A stretch of DNA of 64,000 nt from Morganella morganii (GCF_019242955.1 NZ_CP066129.1:2046001-2110000); one strand, 5' to 3'. Positions 34,858-44,269 are shown, counted from the first letter of the stretch. A program made the numbers and translations. Notes: a model not told the origin generated them from the sequence alone.

Positions 34858-37800
34858 AATTACAACTCTCTTCCTGGGCGATCACCCGCCCGATCCCGGT
34901 TATCGTTATTTTTCTGGCACTGACCGTGGCCGGGCTGTTTTCCTTTGTACAGCTGCCGGTAACAGCCAATCCGGTGATTAACTTCCCGGTTGTGACAGTG
35001 ACAGTCACTCAGGATGGCTCTTCACCATCTGAACTGGAAAATGCGGTGACCAAACAGGTCGAACGGGCCGTTTCCGGGATCCCCGGTATCCGTCATATTT
35101 CTTCTTCCGTGACTGAGGGAATTTCATCCACAACGGTGGAATTTAATCTGGATGTTGATCCGTATATTGCCACCAATGATGTCCGTGAGCAGATCTCGCA
35201 AATCCGCGGAGAATTACCGCAAAGTATTGATGAACCGCTGATTAACCGGATAGATGTCGAGGGCGGAGCCATACTGCGTTATGCCGTGTCATCCGATACC
35301 GTTCCGGCGGCGGATCTCTCCTGGTTTATCGATGACACCATCAGTAAACAGCTGATTATGTTACCCGGGGTACAGAAAGTCAGCCGTCAGGGCGGCGCGG
35401 ACCGGGTGATCCGTATTGAACCGGATGCAGACAAACTCTCTGCCCTGAATCTGTCAGTGACCACCGTGAATGAATGGCTGCGCGGTGTGCATCAGAACGC
35501 AGCCGGCGGTTCATCACAATACAACGCGCTTGCCCATACCATCCGCGTTTTGGGTGAAAAAGCATCTGTTGATGATATAAAAAACATTCAGTTACCCGCA
35601 GATAATGAACAATGGATAAAGCTGGGTGATATTGCAGAGATTTATAACGGACAAAAAACCACCCGCAGCATTTCGCAGCTTAACGGCCGGGATGTGGCCG
35701 GGTTTGCTGTATTCCGTGCCAAAGGTGCCAGTGATGTTGCCGTCGCGGAACAGGTGGATGCGGCTCTGACGGAGATCGCCGCAAAACATCCTGAACTGAC
35801 CATTGAACTGATCTCATCCACCGTAACCTATACCGAAACCAGTTATCAGCTGACGATTAAGACGTTGCTGGAGGGCGCGTTCCTGACCGTCGTGATTGTC
35901 TTTTTCTTCCTGAAAAGCTGGCGGGCAACACTGGTTGCGGCTGTCGCGCTGCCGTTATCCATATTACCGGCATTTTTTGTGCTGGCATTGTTTGATTACA
36001 GCCTCAACAGCATCACCCTGCTTGCACTGACACTGGTGATCGGCATTCTGGTGGATGATGCGATTGTGGAAGTCGAAAATATCCAGAAATACATCGAGCG
36101 CGGCGAACGCCCGTATCTTGCGGCGCTTAAAGCATCAGATGCTATCGGCTTCGCGATTGTTGCGATTACGCTGACCATTGTGGCCGTTTTCCTGCCGGTC
36201 AGTTTTATCGGCGGGTTTGTCGGTAAATATTTTGTACCGTTCGGCGTGACTGTGTCTGCGGCGGTACTGTCTTCTCTGCTGGTAGCGCGTCTTATCACCC
36301 CGCTGATGGCCGCATATGTCCTGCTGCCGGCCAAAAAGTCACATGCAGAGCCGGTCGTGCCCCGCTGGACAGAAAAATACACCGGATTATTATCAGCGAC
36401 CCTGAAACACCGGAAAACCGCGCTGGCACTGGCAGTCATCTTCCTGACAGGCTCAGTGGCATCCGTCACCTTGCTGCCTGTCGGTTTTATGCCGGAGGGC
36501 GATATCAGTGTGACACAGATTGAGGTGGAATTACCACCCGGCACACCGGCTGAACAGACACAGCAACGCCTGCAGGCACTGACCACCTCCCTGAAAGACC
36601 GGCCGGAGATCAAATCTGTCTACACCATTGCCGGTGTGGCGGACGATGCGGACGGTATCGCACAACACAAGGGCGAGATTATTCTGACACTGGTTGATCC
36701 CGGTGATCGTGAGCTGTCACAGAAAGAATTTGAGCGTGCAATTGCTCCGTTGTTCAGTGAAATGCCGGATGCCCGCTATAACTTCAGTAACAGTAACGGC
36801 GGTAAAGAGTTTTCGCTGGTCTTTACCGGCACCGATCCGGCAGCGCTGGAGAGTGCCATGCAGCAGTTGCGTAACGGTATTGCCCGCCTGCCCGGGTTCA
36901 GTAATGTTCAGGTGATAAAACCCTTGCTGCGCAAAGAGCTGATTGTCACTCCTCGGCCTGACGGCCCGGGGCGAACCGGTGTGAATGTCAGTGAAATCGC
37001 TGATACGCTGCGGATAGCCACAATGGGGGAATCCGGTTCCCGCAGTGCGAAATTCAATCTTCCGGACAGGCAACTCGCGTTGCAGGTGGTTTTACCGGAA
37101 TACCAGCGTAATGATATCCGTGTGCTGAATGATTTACCGGTCAGAAGTACGGCTCAGGGAAATGTACCGCTGAAGTCTGTGGCAACCATTGATTTCAGTG
37201 ATGGCCCTGCACAGATCGACCGGATAAACCGGGCCCGTAAAATGTCGGTTGAGGCTAATCTGACCGGCTTATCATTGGGTGAAGCACTGGATGCCGTAAT
37301 GGCTCTGCCTGAATATCAGAACCTGCCAGTGACAGTGTCACAACTGGAATACGGTGATATGGAATATATGAATGATATGTTTATGCGTTTCAGTACCACC
37401 ATGCTGTTCAGTGTTCTGCTGGTGCTGGCGATTCTGATTGTTCTGTTTAAAGATTTTCTCCAGCCGGTCACCATCCTTGCGGCCCTGCCGTTTTCTGCCG
37501 GCGGTGCGATCATCGCCCTTGTGCTGTATGGTGCAATGATCGATCTGCCGGTCATTATCGGCATTCTGATGCTGATGGGGATTGTGACCAAAAACTCCAT
37601 TCTGCTGGTGGAGTTTATTCTGGAAAAAGAGCGTGCCGGACTCAGCCGTGAGCAGGCAATAAAAGACGCGGGACGTGAGCGCGTCCGTCCGATAATTATG
37701 ACCACGCTGGCCATGATAGCCGGAATGATCCCGCTGGTGCTGACCTCCGGCGCCGATGCCGGGTTCCGCGCACCGATGGCAATTGCCGTTATCGGCGGGC

Positions 37801-37940
37801 TGATAAGCTCCACCATTCTCAGTCTGCTGTTTGTGCCGGTGATTTATACCTTTATCGATGATCTGAAAAAAGCATTATTACCACGCCTGGCAACACTGAC
37901 CTCAGTCACCAAAGCCGACCGGGATGTGAAGGAGTGGTAA
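34854..37940 (+). CDS. RND efflux transporter permease (HAE1/AcrB-like)
   Basis: The 1028-aa inner-membrane pump has the RND architecture: a start helix in AITRPIPVIVIFLALTVAG, a porter domain, the proton-relay helix with GILVDDAIVEVENI, a second half beginning KTALALAVIFLTG, and GIVTKNSILLVEFILEKER with RERVRPIIMTTLAMIAGMIP at the end. It is slightly shorter than AcrB, as in MexK/MdtBC-like members. It shares an operon with its adaptor. The TolC-like partner must come from elsewhere. The unit lies 80 nt after the SUMF1-like gene and could export a siderophore or a drug; the sequence cannot decide. Confidence 0.93.
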   Translation: MKLQLSSWAITRPIPVIVIFLALTVAGLFSFVQLPVTANPVINFPVVTVTVTQDGSSPSELENAVTKQVERAVSGIPGIRHISSSVTEGISSTTVEFNLDVDPYIATNDVREQISQIRGELPQSIDEPLINRIDVEGGAILRYAVSSDTVPAADLSWFIDDTISKQLIMLPGVQKVSRQGGADRVIRIEPDADKLSALNLSVTTVNEWLRGVHQNAAGGSSQYNALAHTIRVLGEKASVDDIKNIQLPADNEQWIKLGDIAEIYNGQKTTRSISQLNGRDVAGFAVFRAKGASDVAVAEQVDAALTEIAAKHPELTIELISSTVTYTETSYQLTIKTLLEGAFLTVVIVFFFLKSWRATLVAAVALPLSILPAFFVLALFDYSLNSITLLALTLVIGILVDDAIVEVENIQKYIERGERPYLAALKASDAIGFAIVAITLTIVAVFLPVSFIGGFVGKYFVPFGVTVSAAVLSSLLVARLITPLMAAYVLLPAKKSHAEPVVPRWTEKYTGLLSATLKHRKTALALAVIFLTGSVASVTLLPVGFMPEGDISVTQIEVELPPGTPAEQTQQRLQALTTSLKDRPEIKSVYTIAGVADDADGIAQHKGEIILTLVDPGDRELSQKEFERAIAPLFSEMPDARYNFSNSNGGKEFSLVFTGTDPAALESAMQQLRNGIARLPGFSNVQVIKPLLRKELIVTPRPDGPGRTGVNVSEIADTLRIATMGESGSRSAKFNLPDRQLALQVVLPEYQRNDIRVLNDLPVRSTAQGNVPLKSVATIDFSDGPAQIDRINRARKMSVEANLTGLSLGEALDAVMALPEYQNLPVTVSQLEYGDMEYMNDMFMRFSTTMLFSVLLVLAILIVLFKDFLQPVTILAALPFSAGGAIIALVLYGAMIDLPVIIGILMLMGIVTKNSILLVEFILEKERAGLSREQAIKDAGRERVRPIIMTTLAMIAGMIPLVLTSGADAGFRAPMAIAVIGGLISSTILSLLFVPVIYTFIDDLKKALLPRLATLTSVTKADRDVKEW

Positions 37941-37982
37941 AGCTGTGTTACGATCAGCCGGTTATTCAGGGAGAGAAATATC

Positions 37983-38396
37983 ATGATAAAACACCGGCTG
38001 TTCTCTGTTTTTGCACTGTTTTTATTGTTGCCCGCCTTCGCCGGTTATGCGGAGAAGACACAAGATAATCTGTATGCGTCATGCCGCCAGCTTAATGAAG
38101 GCGAAGTCTATGACGGACTGAACACATACCGCTGTTTCTTTATTAAACAAAATATCCGCGGAGTCTATTCCCGTTACCGGAACGATTTTTATCAGCCGGA
38201 TGATCTGAAAAAATCTCTGCCCGCAAAAGACATGACCTATCAGACGGCGGATGCAGAGATCCGATATCACTGGTTGTCACCGGGTAAACTGGAAATCACG
38301 GTTACTCACCGTGTGGCCATTGAAGAATACCGGTATCTTTTTACCGAAAAGCAAGATGGTACAGTGCTGGATATTGAGGCGGAGACGGGGTATTGA
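37983..38396 (+). CDS. Small secreted protein of unknown function
   Basis: The 137-aa product has a signal peptide (MIKHRLFSVFALFLLLPAFAGYA) and two Cys in the mature part (SCRQLNEG and YRCFFIKQ) that could form a disulfide. The rest is polar and strand-rich (KLEITVTHRVAIEEYRYLF). I recognise no family. It starts 42 nt after the RND pump with a good GGGAGA ribosome site, so it may be the last gene of that transcript. Confidence 0.7.
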   Translation: MIKHRLFSVFALFLLLPAFAGYAEKTQDNLYASCRQLNEGEVYDGLNTYRCFFIKQNIRGVYSRYRNDFYQPDDLKKSLPAKDMTYQTADAEIRYHWLSPGKLEITVTHRVAIEEYRYLFTEKQDGTVLDIEAETGY

Positions 38397-38486
38397 CACA
38401 GTTACCTGTTCCGGTCTTTTTTTCCTGTCCGGTGTGCCGTAAATTACGGGCTGTCAGTTAAATACACCGGAATATTGAATCATATA

Positions 38487-38555
38487 ATGAAAACATTACA
38501 GGAAGTGATAGCCGCTCAACCACCGGAAAGCCGTGAGCGGATAGCACGACTGACT
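38487..38555 (+). pseudogene. Remnant of an XRE/HigA-type antitoxin N terminus
   Basis: An open frame beginning MKTLQEVIAAQPPESRERIA and then RLT resembles the first 23 residues of XRE-type antitoxins, which normally continue with ADELILE... and a helix-turn-helix. Here the match ends exactly at the hairpin at 38556, and no DNA-binding domain or toxin follows. The frame runs on to 38645 but without family resemblance. The family assignment rests on a short match recalled from memory, so it is tentative. Confidence 0.4.
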
Positions 38556-38580
38556 AAGGCCTTCATCCGAAGGCCTTTTC
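38556..38580. terminator. Strong bidirectional terminator between convergent genes
   Basis: AAGGCCTTC at 38556-38564 pairs with GAAGGCCTT at 38569-38577 and is followed by TTC. It lies just beyond the dmsC stop. Confidence 0.8.
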
Positions 38581-38588
38581 TGTATCAC

Positions 38589-39461
38589 TTATCCGACAAT
38601 AAAAAACGCAAACCGGCTGAGAATTTCACCGCTGAAAATCAGTAATGAACCCAGCAGGATCAGCGGCATACCACTACTCAGAACGGCACTGCGCATCCGC
38701 AGCAGGCTCAGTCCGGTGAATAAAATACCGCTGACAGACAGTGCACCGGCGATAATCCGCAGGCTGTATGTACTGCTGTATGCCACCAGCGGTGAGTGCG
38801 GAAACGTGACGCTGTCACTTTTTTGTGCCGCTGCGGATAACCATTCGGTAAAGAATGGCTGTGCCGCCATTTTTACCGCTACCGCAATAAAAATCAGCGC
38901 CAGTGCCGTACCGGTGATCCTGACCGCGGTTGTTCCGTCAATCAGGGATTTTACCCGTACAGCAGTCATCCCCAGCGCCAGTGACCCGCCGGCAGCAAAA
39001 ACAGAACAGAAAAACAGGATATAAGTATTGATATGCATCCATGTCATCATCGCGGTGTTGTAATACAGCGATGCCATACAGTAGATATCAATTAATCCAA
39101 GTAAACCAATCAGCGCCGTGATTGTTCTGTTCATCCGCCCTGTGATCAGCACATATAACGTGTACAGGCACAGTGCACCCAGATAGAGCGCGGCAAACAC
39201 CACTTCACGGCTCAGCCACGAAGTGCTGATATGACGCAGCGCGTGAAACGCATTCCACGGATACCCCATATGCAGTGTTGATGCCAGTAACCCGAAGCAC
39301 CCGAGAATGGCGGCGATCAGCAGAACCGGCTTGATTGCCCGGACGGCACGCGGATTACCAAGTGCTTTTTCGAGGTAACAGAAAAACACAGCAATAAAAA
39401 TCACCATCCCCGCAGAGCTCTGCACCAGCAGGGTAAACGCCACTAACGGCCATTCACTCAT
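38589..39461 (-). CDS. dmsC: Anaerobic dimethyl sulfoxide reductase membrane anchor DmsC
   Basis: The 290-aa integral membrane protein has about eight hydrophobic helices and follows the DmsC pattern (WPLVAFTLLVQSSAGMVIFIAVF at the N terminus, LHMGYPWNAFHALRHISTSWLSREV near residue 63). The His and Glu of that segment are in the menaquinol-binding region of DmsC. It anchors the DmsAB catalytic dimer on the periplasmic face and passes electrons from menaquinol. It overlaps dmsB by 4 nt and ends at a strong terminator. Confidence 0.9.
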   Translation of the reverse strand: MSEWPLVAFTLLVQSSAGMVIFIAVFFCYLEKALGNPRAVRAIKPVLLIAAILGCFGLLASTLHMGYPWNAFHALRHISTSWLSREVVFAALYLGALCLYTLYVLITGRMNRTITALIGLLGLIDIYCMASLYYNTAMMTWMHINTYILFFCSVFAAGGSLALGMTAVRVKSLIDGTTAVRITGTALALIFIAVAVKMAAQPFFTEWLSAAAQKSDSVTFPHSPLVAYSSTYSLRIIAGALSVSGILFTGLSLLRMRSAVLSSGMPLILLGSLLIFSGEILSRFAFFIVG

Positions 39462-40087
39462 GATGTTGCCTCCCCTTTGTTCAGCGCGCCTTTGTGCGGT
39501 TTGATAACCAGGTTCGGGTTGGTGACAGTGAAATCCGGTAGTCCCTGAACCTGACTGAGATGGCCGTATTTTTCGCGGAGTTCGCGGATTTTACCGAATT
39601 TTATGGCATTCAGCGGACAGGTATCGACACAGATCGGATTTTTTCCTTCTGCCAGCAGATCGACGCAAAAATCACATTTTGACATCTGGCCCGCCTCTTT
39701 ATTCATCTGTGGTGCGCCGTAAGGACAGGACCAGGCACAATAGCCGCAGCCAACACACTTACCGGTATCGACCCGTACAATGCCGTCTCCGGGACGCTTA
39801 TGCATAGCGGTGGTCGGGCAGTTTTTCACACAAACCGGGTCTGCACAGTGGTTACAGGAAATGGTCAGCGTGTAAGAAAATACATTGTTTTCATAGCCGC
39901 CCTGGCCATTCGGCGCAAATCCGCCGCCCTGAATTTCATACACCCGGCGGAATTTACGGCCGGCTTCCAGATTATTTTTATCTTTGCACGCCACCTGACA
40001 GGCTTTACAACCGGAACAGCGGGAAGAATCAATAAAAAAACCGAGCTGCTCATCACTGACCGGCGGATAATCGTTAAAATCACTCAT
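39458..40087 (-). CDS. dmsB: DMSO reductase iron-sulfur subunit DmsB
   Basis: The 209-aa ferredoxin-like subunit has four Cys clusters: CSGCKACQVACKD, CNHCADPVCVKNCP, CVGCGYCAWSCPYG and CDFCVDLLAEGKNPICVDTCP. These would hold four [4Fe-4S] centres between DmsC and the molybdenum subunit. The ATG at 40087 overlaps the dmsA stop as ATGA and has GGAGGT upstream, so the longer open frame to 40174 is not used. Confidence 0.93.
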   Translation of the reverse strand: MSDFNDYPPVSDEQLGFFIDSSRCSGCKACQVACKDKNNLEAGRKFRRVYEIQGGGFAPNGQGGYENNVFSYTLTISCNHCADPVCVKNCPTTAMHKRPGDGIVRVDTGKCVGCGYCAWSCPYGAPQMNKEAGQMSKCDFCVDLLAEGKNPICVDTCPLNAIKFGKIRELREKYGHLSQVQGLPDFTVTNPNLVIKPHKGALNKGEATS

Positions 40088-42471
40088 GCTTTGCTTACCT
40101 CCACCAGAACAGTAAGGTGCGAGTTCCCGTGCGCCAGCGGTGTCATCCGCGCGGATGTCAGCACATTCGGGCATCCGCCGTGGTCAACGCCGTTTTCATC
40201 CGGGTCCCACCAGGCTCCGGCCTGCATACCAACCACGCCGGGAATAATCCGCTGAGTGATCAGTGCCGGTATCTGAGAAATACCGCGATCGTTATAGATC
40301 CTGACCATATCTCCCGCGTTAATACCGCGTTTTTCTGCGTCAACCGGGTTAATCCACAGCGCCTGTCCCTGCACTTCCTGTAACCACGGATTGGCAAACT
40401 GAGTGGAGTTGGCGCGGTTACGCCCTTTCCAGGTCAGCATCTGGAGCGGATATTTTTCTGTCAGTGCATCCTGCGGCCCCTCAATAGCCGGGACATAATG
40501 CGAAAGCGCCGGAATATCCGGATTTTGCATGTCATACAACCGTTTGGAGAAAATTTCGATTTTACCGGATGGGGTCGGGAACGGATTATTGTCCGGATCG
40601 CGGATATTCTCCTCAAAGGCAATAAACGGCTTATCTTTAAACAGATAACGCCGGGTTTTCTGTAATTCCTCAAAATCCGGGAAATCAGGCCGCTCAGGGA
40701 AGCGGGCTTTGTTCATTCCGACCAGATACGCAATCCACTCTTTCTCGCTGCGTCCTTCTGTCAGTGCCTCTTTAACCCCCATTTTCTCAGCAACTTCGCT
40801 GATCCATTCATAATCTGAACGGCGTTCAAAGGCCGGTTCAATCAGTTTTTCAGATAAAATAAAGTAACTGCCGGTGCCCCAGGTATCACCGATATTCCAG
40901 CGCTCCATAAAGCTGGTTTCCGGCAGCAGTAAATCGGCATATTTCGCGGACGGCGACATATACAAATCACTGACCACGATAAATTCAGCTTTGGATTCAT
41001 CAGCCAGTAATTTTGCCGCTGCATTTACATCCGGGTTCTGGTTTACCAGATAGTTACCCGCCAGCGAGAAAATCATTTTGATGTTGGTATCGAGCTTATC
41101 CGTACCGAGAAGCCCGTCTTCCGGCCGTACTTTGCCTGCATCCTCAACGGCCTGCATCCAGTTCATAATGGAAATCTGTGCTTTGACCGGGTTTTCCCCG
41201 GTATCCGGCCCGTGCATAGAAACACGGTTACCGATACCACCGTAACCTGCCGCCCACGCGCCCTCTTTTCCGACATTACCGGTGATCGCCGCCAGCAATG
41301 TGGAGCCGCGTGCACTGCGCTCGCCGCAGATATGACGCTGCGGCCCCCAGCCCTGGATCAGCGCTGCCGGTTTGGTCATAGCATATTCCCGCGCCAGCTG
41401 ACGGATGGTATTGGCCGGAACACGGGTGATTTTTTCCGCCCATTCCGGTGTTTTCTCAATGCCGTCTTTCCTGCCGGTCAGATAGAACACCAGCGATTCC
41501 CCCGGCGGCACACCTTCCGGCATATGGTGTTCATCGAAACCGATAACATATTTATCGATAAACGCCTGATCCTGAAGATTTTCCGTGATAATCACATACA
41601 TCATGGCATCCATCAGCGCGTTATCGGTAGTCGGCAACAACGGAATCCACTGATCAGCCAGTGACTGCGCGGTATCAGAATAGCGCGGGTCGACAACAAT
41701 AAATTTGGTGCCGTTCTGTTTCATCTTCTGATAATAGTGATTGGAGTGTCCAAAAATCGTTTCATTCGGGTTATGTCCCCACAGGATCACCAGCGGCGTA
41801 TGTGCCAGCGTGTCCATTGAACTGCCGGTTTTGGCAACGCCGTATGTATACGGGGTGACTTTAACGGTATTGCCGAGACTGACGGAATGATAGTACGGCA
41901 GATACCCGCCGGTCAGATTAAACAGTTTTTTCAGCATGGTATCACCGGAGAAAACTCCCCCGGTAACGGCAGTGTTGACGGTGAGAAAACGGCTGGCGGC
42001 ACCGTGTTTTTGTGTCAGACGGGTGATATTGTCCGCAATCAGTGTGGTGGCCTCATCCCAGCTGATCCGCTCAAACTTTCCCTCACCCCGCTTACCGACC
42101 CGCTTCATCGGGTATTTCAGCCGATCGGCATGATAAACAAATTTCCGGTAACCACGGCCACGGACACACGCCCGCATCACCGGCATCTCTTCATCCAAAT
42201 CAGCATCAGGCCGCGTGGTGATCCGCGTGACGATACCTTCTTTCACATGGGCGCGGATATCGCATTTTCCGCCGCAGTCAAACGTGCTGCAGGTCGCGAT
42301 AACATCAGCCCCCGTATCACCTGATGACACCTGCGGTAAGCTGTCATCCGCTGCTGCACCTGCCCCCGCGGTCATAAACGGCAGAGTAACCAGTGCCGCT
42401 CCCGCCTGCATAAACCTGCGCCGGCTGACAGGCAGCCCGCCGCAGTCACCTGCTGTTGTTTTAGTTGTCAT
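40084..42471 (-). CDS. dmsA: DMSO/N-oxide reductase catalytic subunit DmsA (molybdopterin, Tat-exported)
   Basis: The 795-aa molybdoenzyme starts with a Tat signal (PVSRRRFMQAGAALVTL). Next is the iron-sulfur binding segment CSTFDCGGKCDIRAHV with a fourth Cys in MRACVRGRGYRKF, then DRLKYPMKRVGKRGEGKFERISWDEA and the molybdopterin domains (LIQGWGPQRHICGERSARG). By eye the Ser in YYHSVSLGN aligns with the serine Mo ligand region of DmsA (GDYSSAQ). It reduces S- or N-oxides in anaerobic respiration; related YnfE/F-type enzymes may prefer other substrates. A perfect FNR box lies 60 nt upstream. No dmsD chaperone gene is in the window. Confidence 0.92.
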   Translation of the reverse strand: MTTKTTAGDCGGLPVSRRRFMQAGAALVTLPFMTAGAGAAADDSLPQVSSGDTGADVIATCSTFDCGGKCDIRAHVKEGIVTRITTRPDADLDEEMPVMRACVRGRGYRKFVYHADRLKYPMKRVGKRGEGKFERISWDEATTLIADNITRLTQKHGAASRFLTVNTAVTGGVFSGDTMLKKLFNLTGGYLPYYHSVSLGNTVKVTPYTYGVAKTGSSMDTLAHTPLVILWGHNPNETIFGHSNHYYQKMKQNGTKFIVVDPRYSDTAQSLADQWIPLLPTTDNALMDAMMYVIITENLQDQAFIDKYVIGFDEHHMPEGVPPGESLVFYLTGRKDGIEKTPEWAEKITRVPANTIRQLAREYAMTKPAALIQGWGPQRHICGERSARGSTLLAAITGNVGKEGAWAAGYGGIGNRVSMHGPDTGENPVKAQISIMNWMQAVEDAGKVRPEDGLLGTDKLDTNIKMIFSLAGNYLVNQNPDVNAAAKLLADESKAEFIVVSDLYMSPSAKYADLLLPETSFMERWNIGDTWGTGSYFILSEKLIEPAFERRSDYEWISEVAEKMGVKEALTEGRSEKEWIAYLVGMNKARFPERPDFPDFEELQKTRRYLFKDKPFIAFEENIRDPDNNPFPTPSGKIEIFSKRLYDMQNPDIPALSHYVPAIEGPQDALTEKYPLQMLTWKGRNRANSTQFANPWLQEVQGQALWINPVDAEKRGINAGDMVRIYNDRGISQIPALITQRIIPGVVGMQAGAWWDPDENGVDHGGCPNVLTSARMTPLAHGNSHLTVLVEVSKA

Positions 42472-42530
42472 AATGATCTCACATCGCTCTTTAATTACAG
42501 ATCATCATAAAAGCGGATGGTCTGACCTTA

Positions 42531-42544
42531 TTGATTCATATCAA
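42531..42544. promoter_or_regulatory. FNR-binding site for dmsABC
   Basis: TTGATTCATATCAA matches the FNR consensus TTGAT-N4-ATCAA at every fixed position. It lies 60 nt upstream of the dmsA start, a usual place for anaerobic activation. Confidence 0.88.
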
Positions 42545-42743
42545 GACCCTATAAGAGGTGTGGGTTTATATCGAATCGCAGACATGTGAAACCACCTGGT
42601 GCGATTTTATAGTGAAAAGCGGAGCCGGGGCAGAGTTTCGTTGTCTCAAAAAGACAATTCAGACACAAAGAAGACAGAGTGGGATAACGACGTTAAATCA
42701 ATATGTTATAACAGTTATGATAGTACAGATTCTTATTACTGAA

Positions 42744-42783
42744 TTCCCGGAACTGAATATAAAAATTATCCACCGTAGTTACC
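42744..42783 (-). pseudogene. Fossil fragment of a DUF4123 (T6SS adaptor) gene
   Basis: These 40 nt match 36 of 40 positions of 46996-47035 inside the intact DUF4123 gene, including a 24-nt exact run. In the minus-strand frame both encode TVDNFYIQF. Nothing else of the gene survives here, and the surrounding 409 nt between dmsA and the next gene have no coding region. Confidence 0.7.
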
Positions 42784-42804
42784 CTTAAACTTAACCAGAG
42801 GAGA

Positions 42805-42825
42805 GCCTTTCGTTATCAGAAAGGC
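42805..42825. terminator. Hairpin in the dmsA-42881 intergenic region
   Basis: GCCTTTC and GAAAGGC arms enclose GTTATCA, with further partial pairing outside. It is probably a terminator for the minus-strand gene ending at 42881. Confidence 0.4.
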
Positions 42826-42880
42826 CCTCTTACAACCAGCTCTCCTTCTGTGTGAAGAGCCGACCATTTATTTTTCTTTT

Positions 42881-43306
42881 TTACTGAGACATCCTGCCCT
42901 GATATGACAGATTTTGTTCATCCTGACTGATCATATGAGAAATTACGGCACCGTCCTTTTTCAGGTAGTTACCAGCCCCTTCTTCTGCCGGCTCCAGCGT
43001 AAGTATATCCCTGGGTTTTACCGGTTTTTTTTCTAATTTTTCGGTGGCAACAACCAGGGCTGCCTTTTCATTATTCTTTGTTGTTCCGGTGATAGTTGTG
43101 GTTTTATCTTTTTCGCTGAACTGAACAGATTCAACCACTATCTGCGCCGGAATAAGCAACGGCAGAAGTATAACTCCGCTGATAACCGCCGAACTGAATA
43201 GCGCTGCACTTGAATTCGGATGCTTTGCCGAGAAGTCCTCGGCCTTAACCGGAACAGAAATCAGTAATATTGAACATAATAACGTTGGGATAGTACTCAG
43301 TTTCAC
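42881..43306 (-). CDS. Small exported protein of unknown function
   Basis: The 141-aa product has a signal peptide (MKLSTIPTLLCSILLISVPVKA). A second hydrophobic stretch (AALFSSAVISGVILLPLLIPAQIVVESV, about 34-61) may be a membrane helix. The tail is charged, with Lys-rich segments. No catalytic motif or known family is visible. It lies between fossil pieces of T6SS effector genes, so it may belong to the same accessory region. Confidence 0.65.
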   Translation of the reverse strand: MKLSTIPTLLCSILLISVPVKAEDFSAKHPNSSAALFSSAVISGVILLPLLIPAQIVVESVQFSEKDKTTTITGTTKNNEKAALVVATEKLEKKPVKPRDILTLEPAEEGAGNYLKKDGAVISHMISQDEQNLSYQGRMSQ

Positions 43307-43397
43307 AATTTGTCCTCATTAAATAATTGTCGATAATCGTTTATGATGGTATCAGAACAGATAATGCAGTTAGGAATTGTTACCGGCTGATGACGGA

Positions 43398-43463
43398 TTA
43401 ACGCTGAACATTATTTTTACGCTCTTCACGGAATTTCAGTAATTTTTTATAATTGGGTAACGC
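43398..43463 (-). pseudogene. Fossil 3' end of a T6SS immunity lipoprotein gene
   Basis: The minus strand reads LPNYKKLLKFREERKNNVQR and then a stop. The two intact lipoproteins at 60846 and 61633 end in DYKKLLKIYEERKNHIQR and DYKKLLKIYEERKNHVQR. The bases after the stop also keep the junction sequence (ATGTTCAGCG...CATCAGCCGG) with which the next tandem copy starts at the other locus. The rest of the gene is missing. Confidence 0.75.
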
Positions 43464-43531
43464 ATTGCTTTACTTTCTTTCTCGCCATTTTATCTTGTAA
43501 ATTCATGTGGTTAATAGTTACAATTAATCGC

Positions 43532-44269
43532 TTAGTTATTTTTCTTTTCATTTAAAATACTATTTTCCAAAATCTCATTGAACTCCGGAGATGTCAACTT
43601 ACCAGAACCTTTATAATTTTTCTTAACACCATTTGGAAAAATAACAACTCCTTCATCCACAAGAGAATATGTCAGCAGCTCATTTTTTGATCTTAAATCA
43701 ACTTCAATCTCTCCATCCTTATAATTTGAAATATACTCTTCATTGTTATTGGAAACTAAATAATATTTGTCAATCATTCCACTATTATATTTCAAGATGA
43801 CTGGGGCAAGAAAAACATCATAGAAAACACGACTGGAGTCCGTATCGGACACATTGACAAGAAGGAATGAAGATGTATTTGATAGGATGTTTTTTTGTTT
43901 TGGTGTTATGTATATTTTAGACAAACTCCAGTTACACCATCCCCCACCATTAATAGGCATGGTAAAAGTAGCAACGCTATTGTTATTTTCAGATTTATCA
44001 ATTTTCACACTAATTTTATCAGAAGAGTAAGATATTTTTGTATATGCTGCATTTAAATGTGCAGTAGTACATCTTCTGGATAAGTATATTGCCTTAACTT
44101 TTACATCAATATTATTTATCTCATTTACATGTACTTTTATACTATCACCATCATTATTAACATCAAGAGGGAATTGACTCCCTAGAACATCATCAACCCC
44201 CCCACTACACTTTATTAAGAGTAGTATAGGAATAGCTATGATAACCCACTTAATTATTTTTCGTTTCAT
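43532..44269 (-). CDS. Lipoprotein, probable T6SS lipase immunity protein (paralogue 2)
   Basis: The 245-aa lipoprotein (lipobox LLIKC, Cys about 21) is paralogous to the preceding gene product. Both share CTTAHLNAAYTKISYSSD, INGGGWCNWSLSKIYITP and EGVVIFPNGVKKNYKG. Its start at 44269 lies inside the end of that gene; a TTG at 44281 is less likely. T6SS lipase effectors are usually neutralised by a periplasmic lipoprotein encoded next door, which fits. The two Cys of the C...WC motif may pair. The sequence is very AT-rich compared with the flanking chromosome, a sign of transfer. Confidence 0.75.
   Translation of the reverse strand: MKRKIIKWVIIAIPILLLIKCSGGVDDVLGSQFPLDVNNDGDSIKVHVNEINNIDVKVKAIYLSRRCTTAHLNAAYTKISYSSDKISVKIDKSENNNSVATFTMPINGGGWCNWSLSKIYITPKQKNILSNTSSFLLVNVSDTDSSRVFYDVFLAPVILKYNSGMIDKYYLVSNNNEEYISNYKDGEIEVDLRSKNELLTYSLVDEGVVIFPNGVKKNYKGSGKLTSPEFNEILENSILNEKKNN

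Noticed and set aside
42558-42788. 76-codon + strand frame upstream of dmsA
   Set aside because: It covers the fossil DUF4123 piece, which is coherent on the minus strand, and has no protein-like features of its own.
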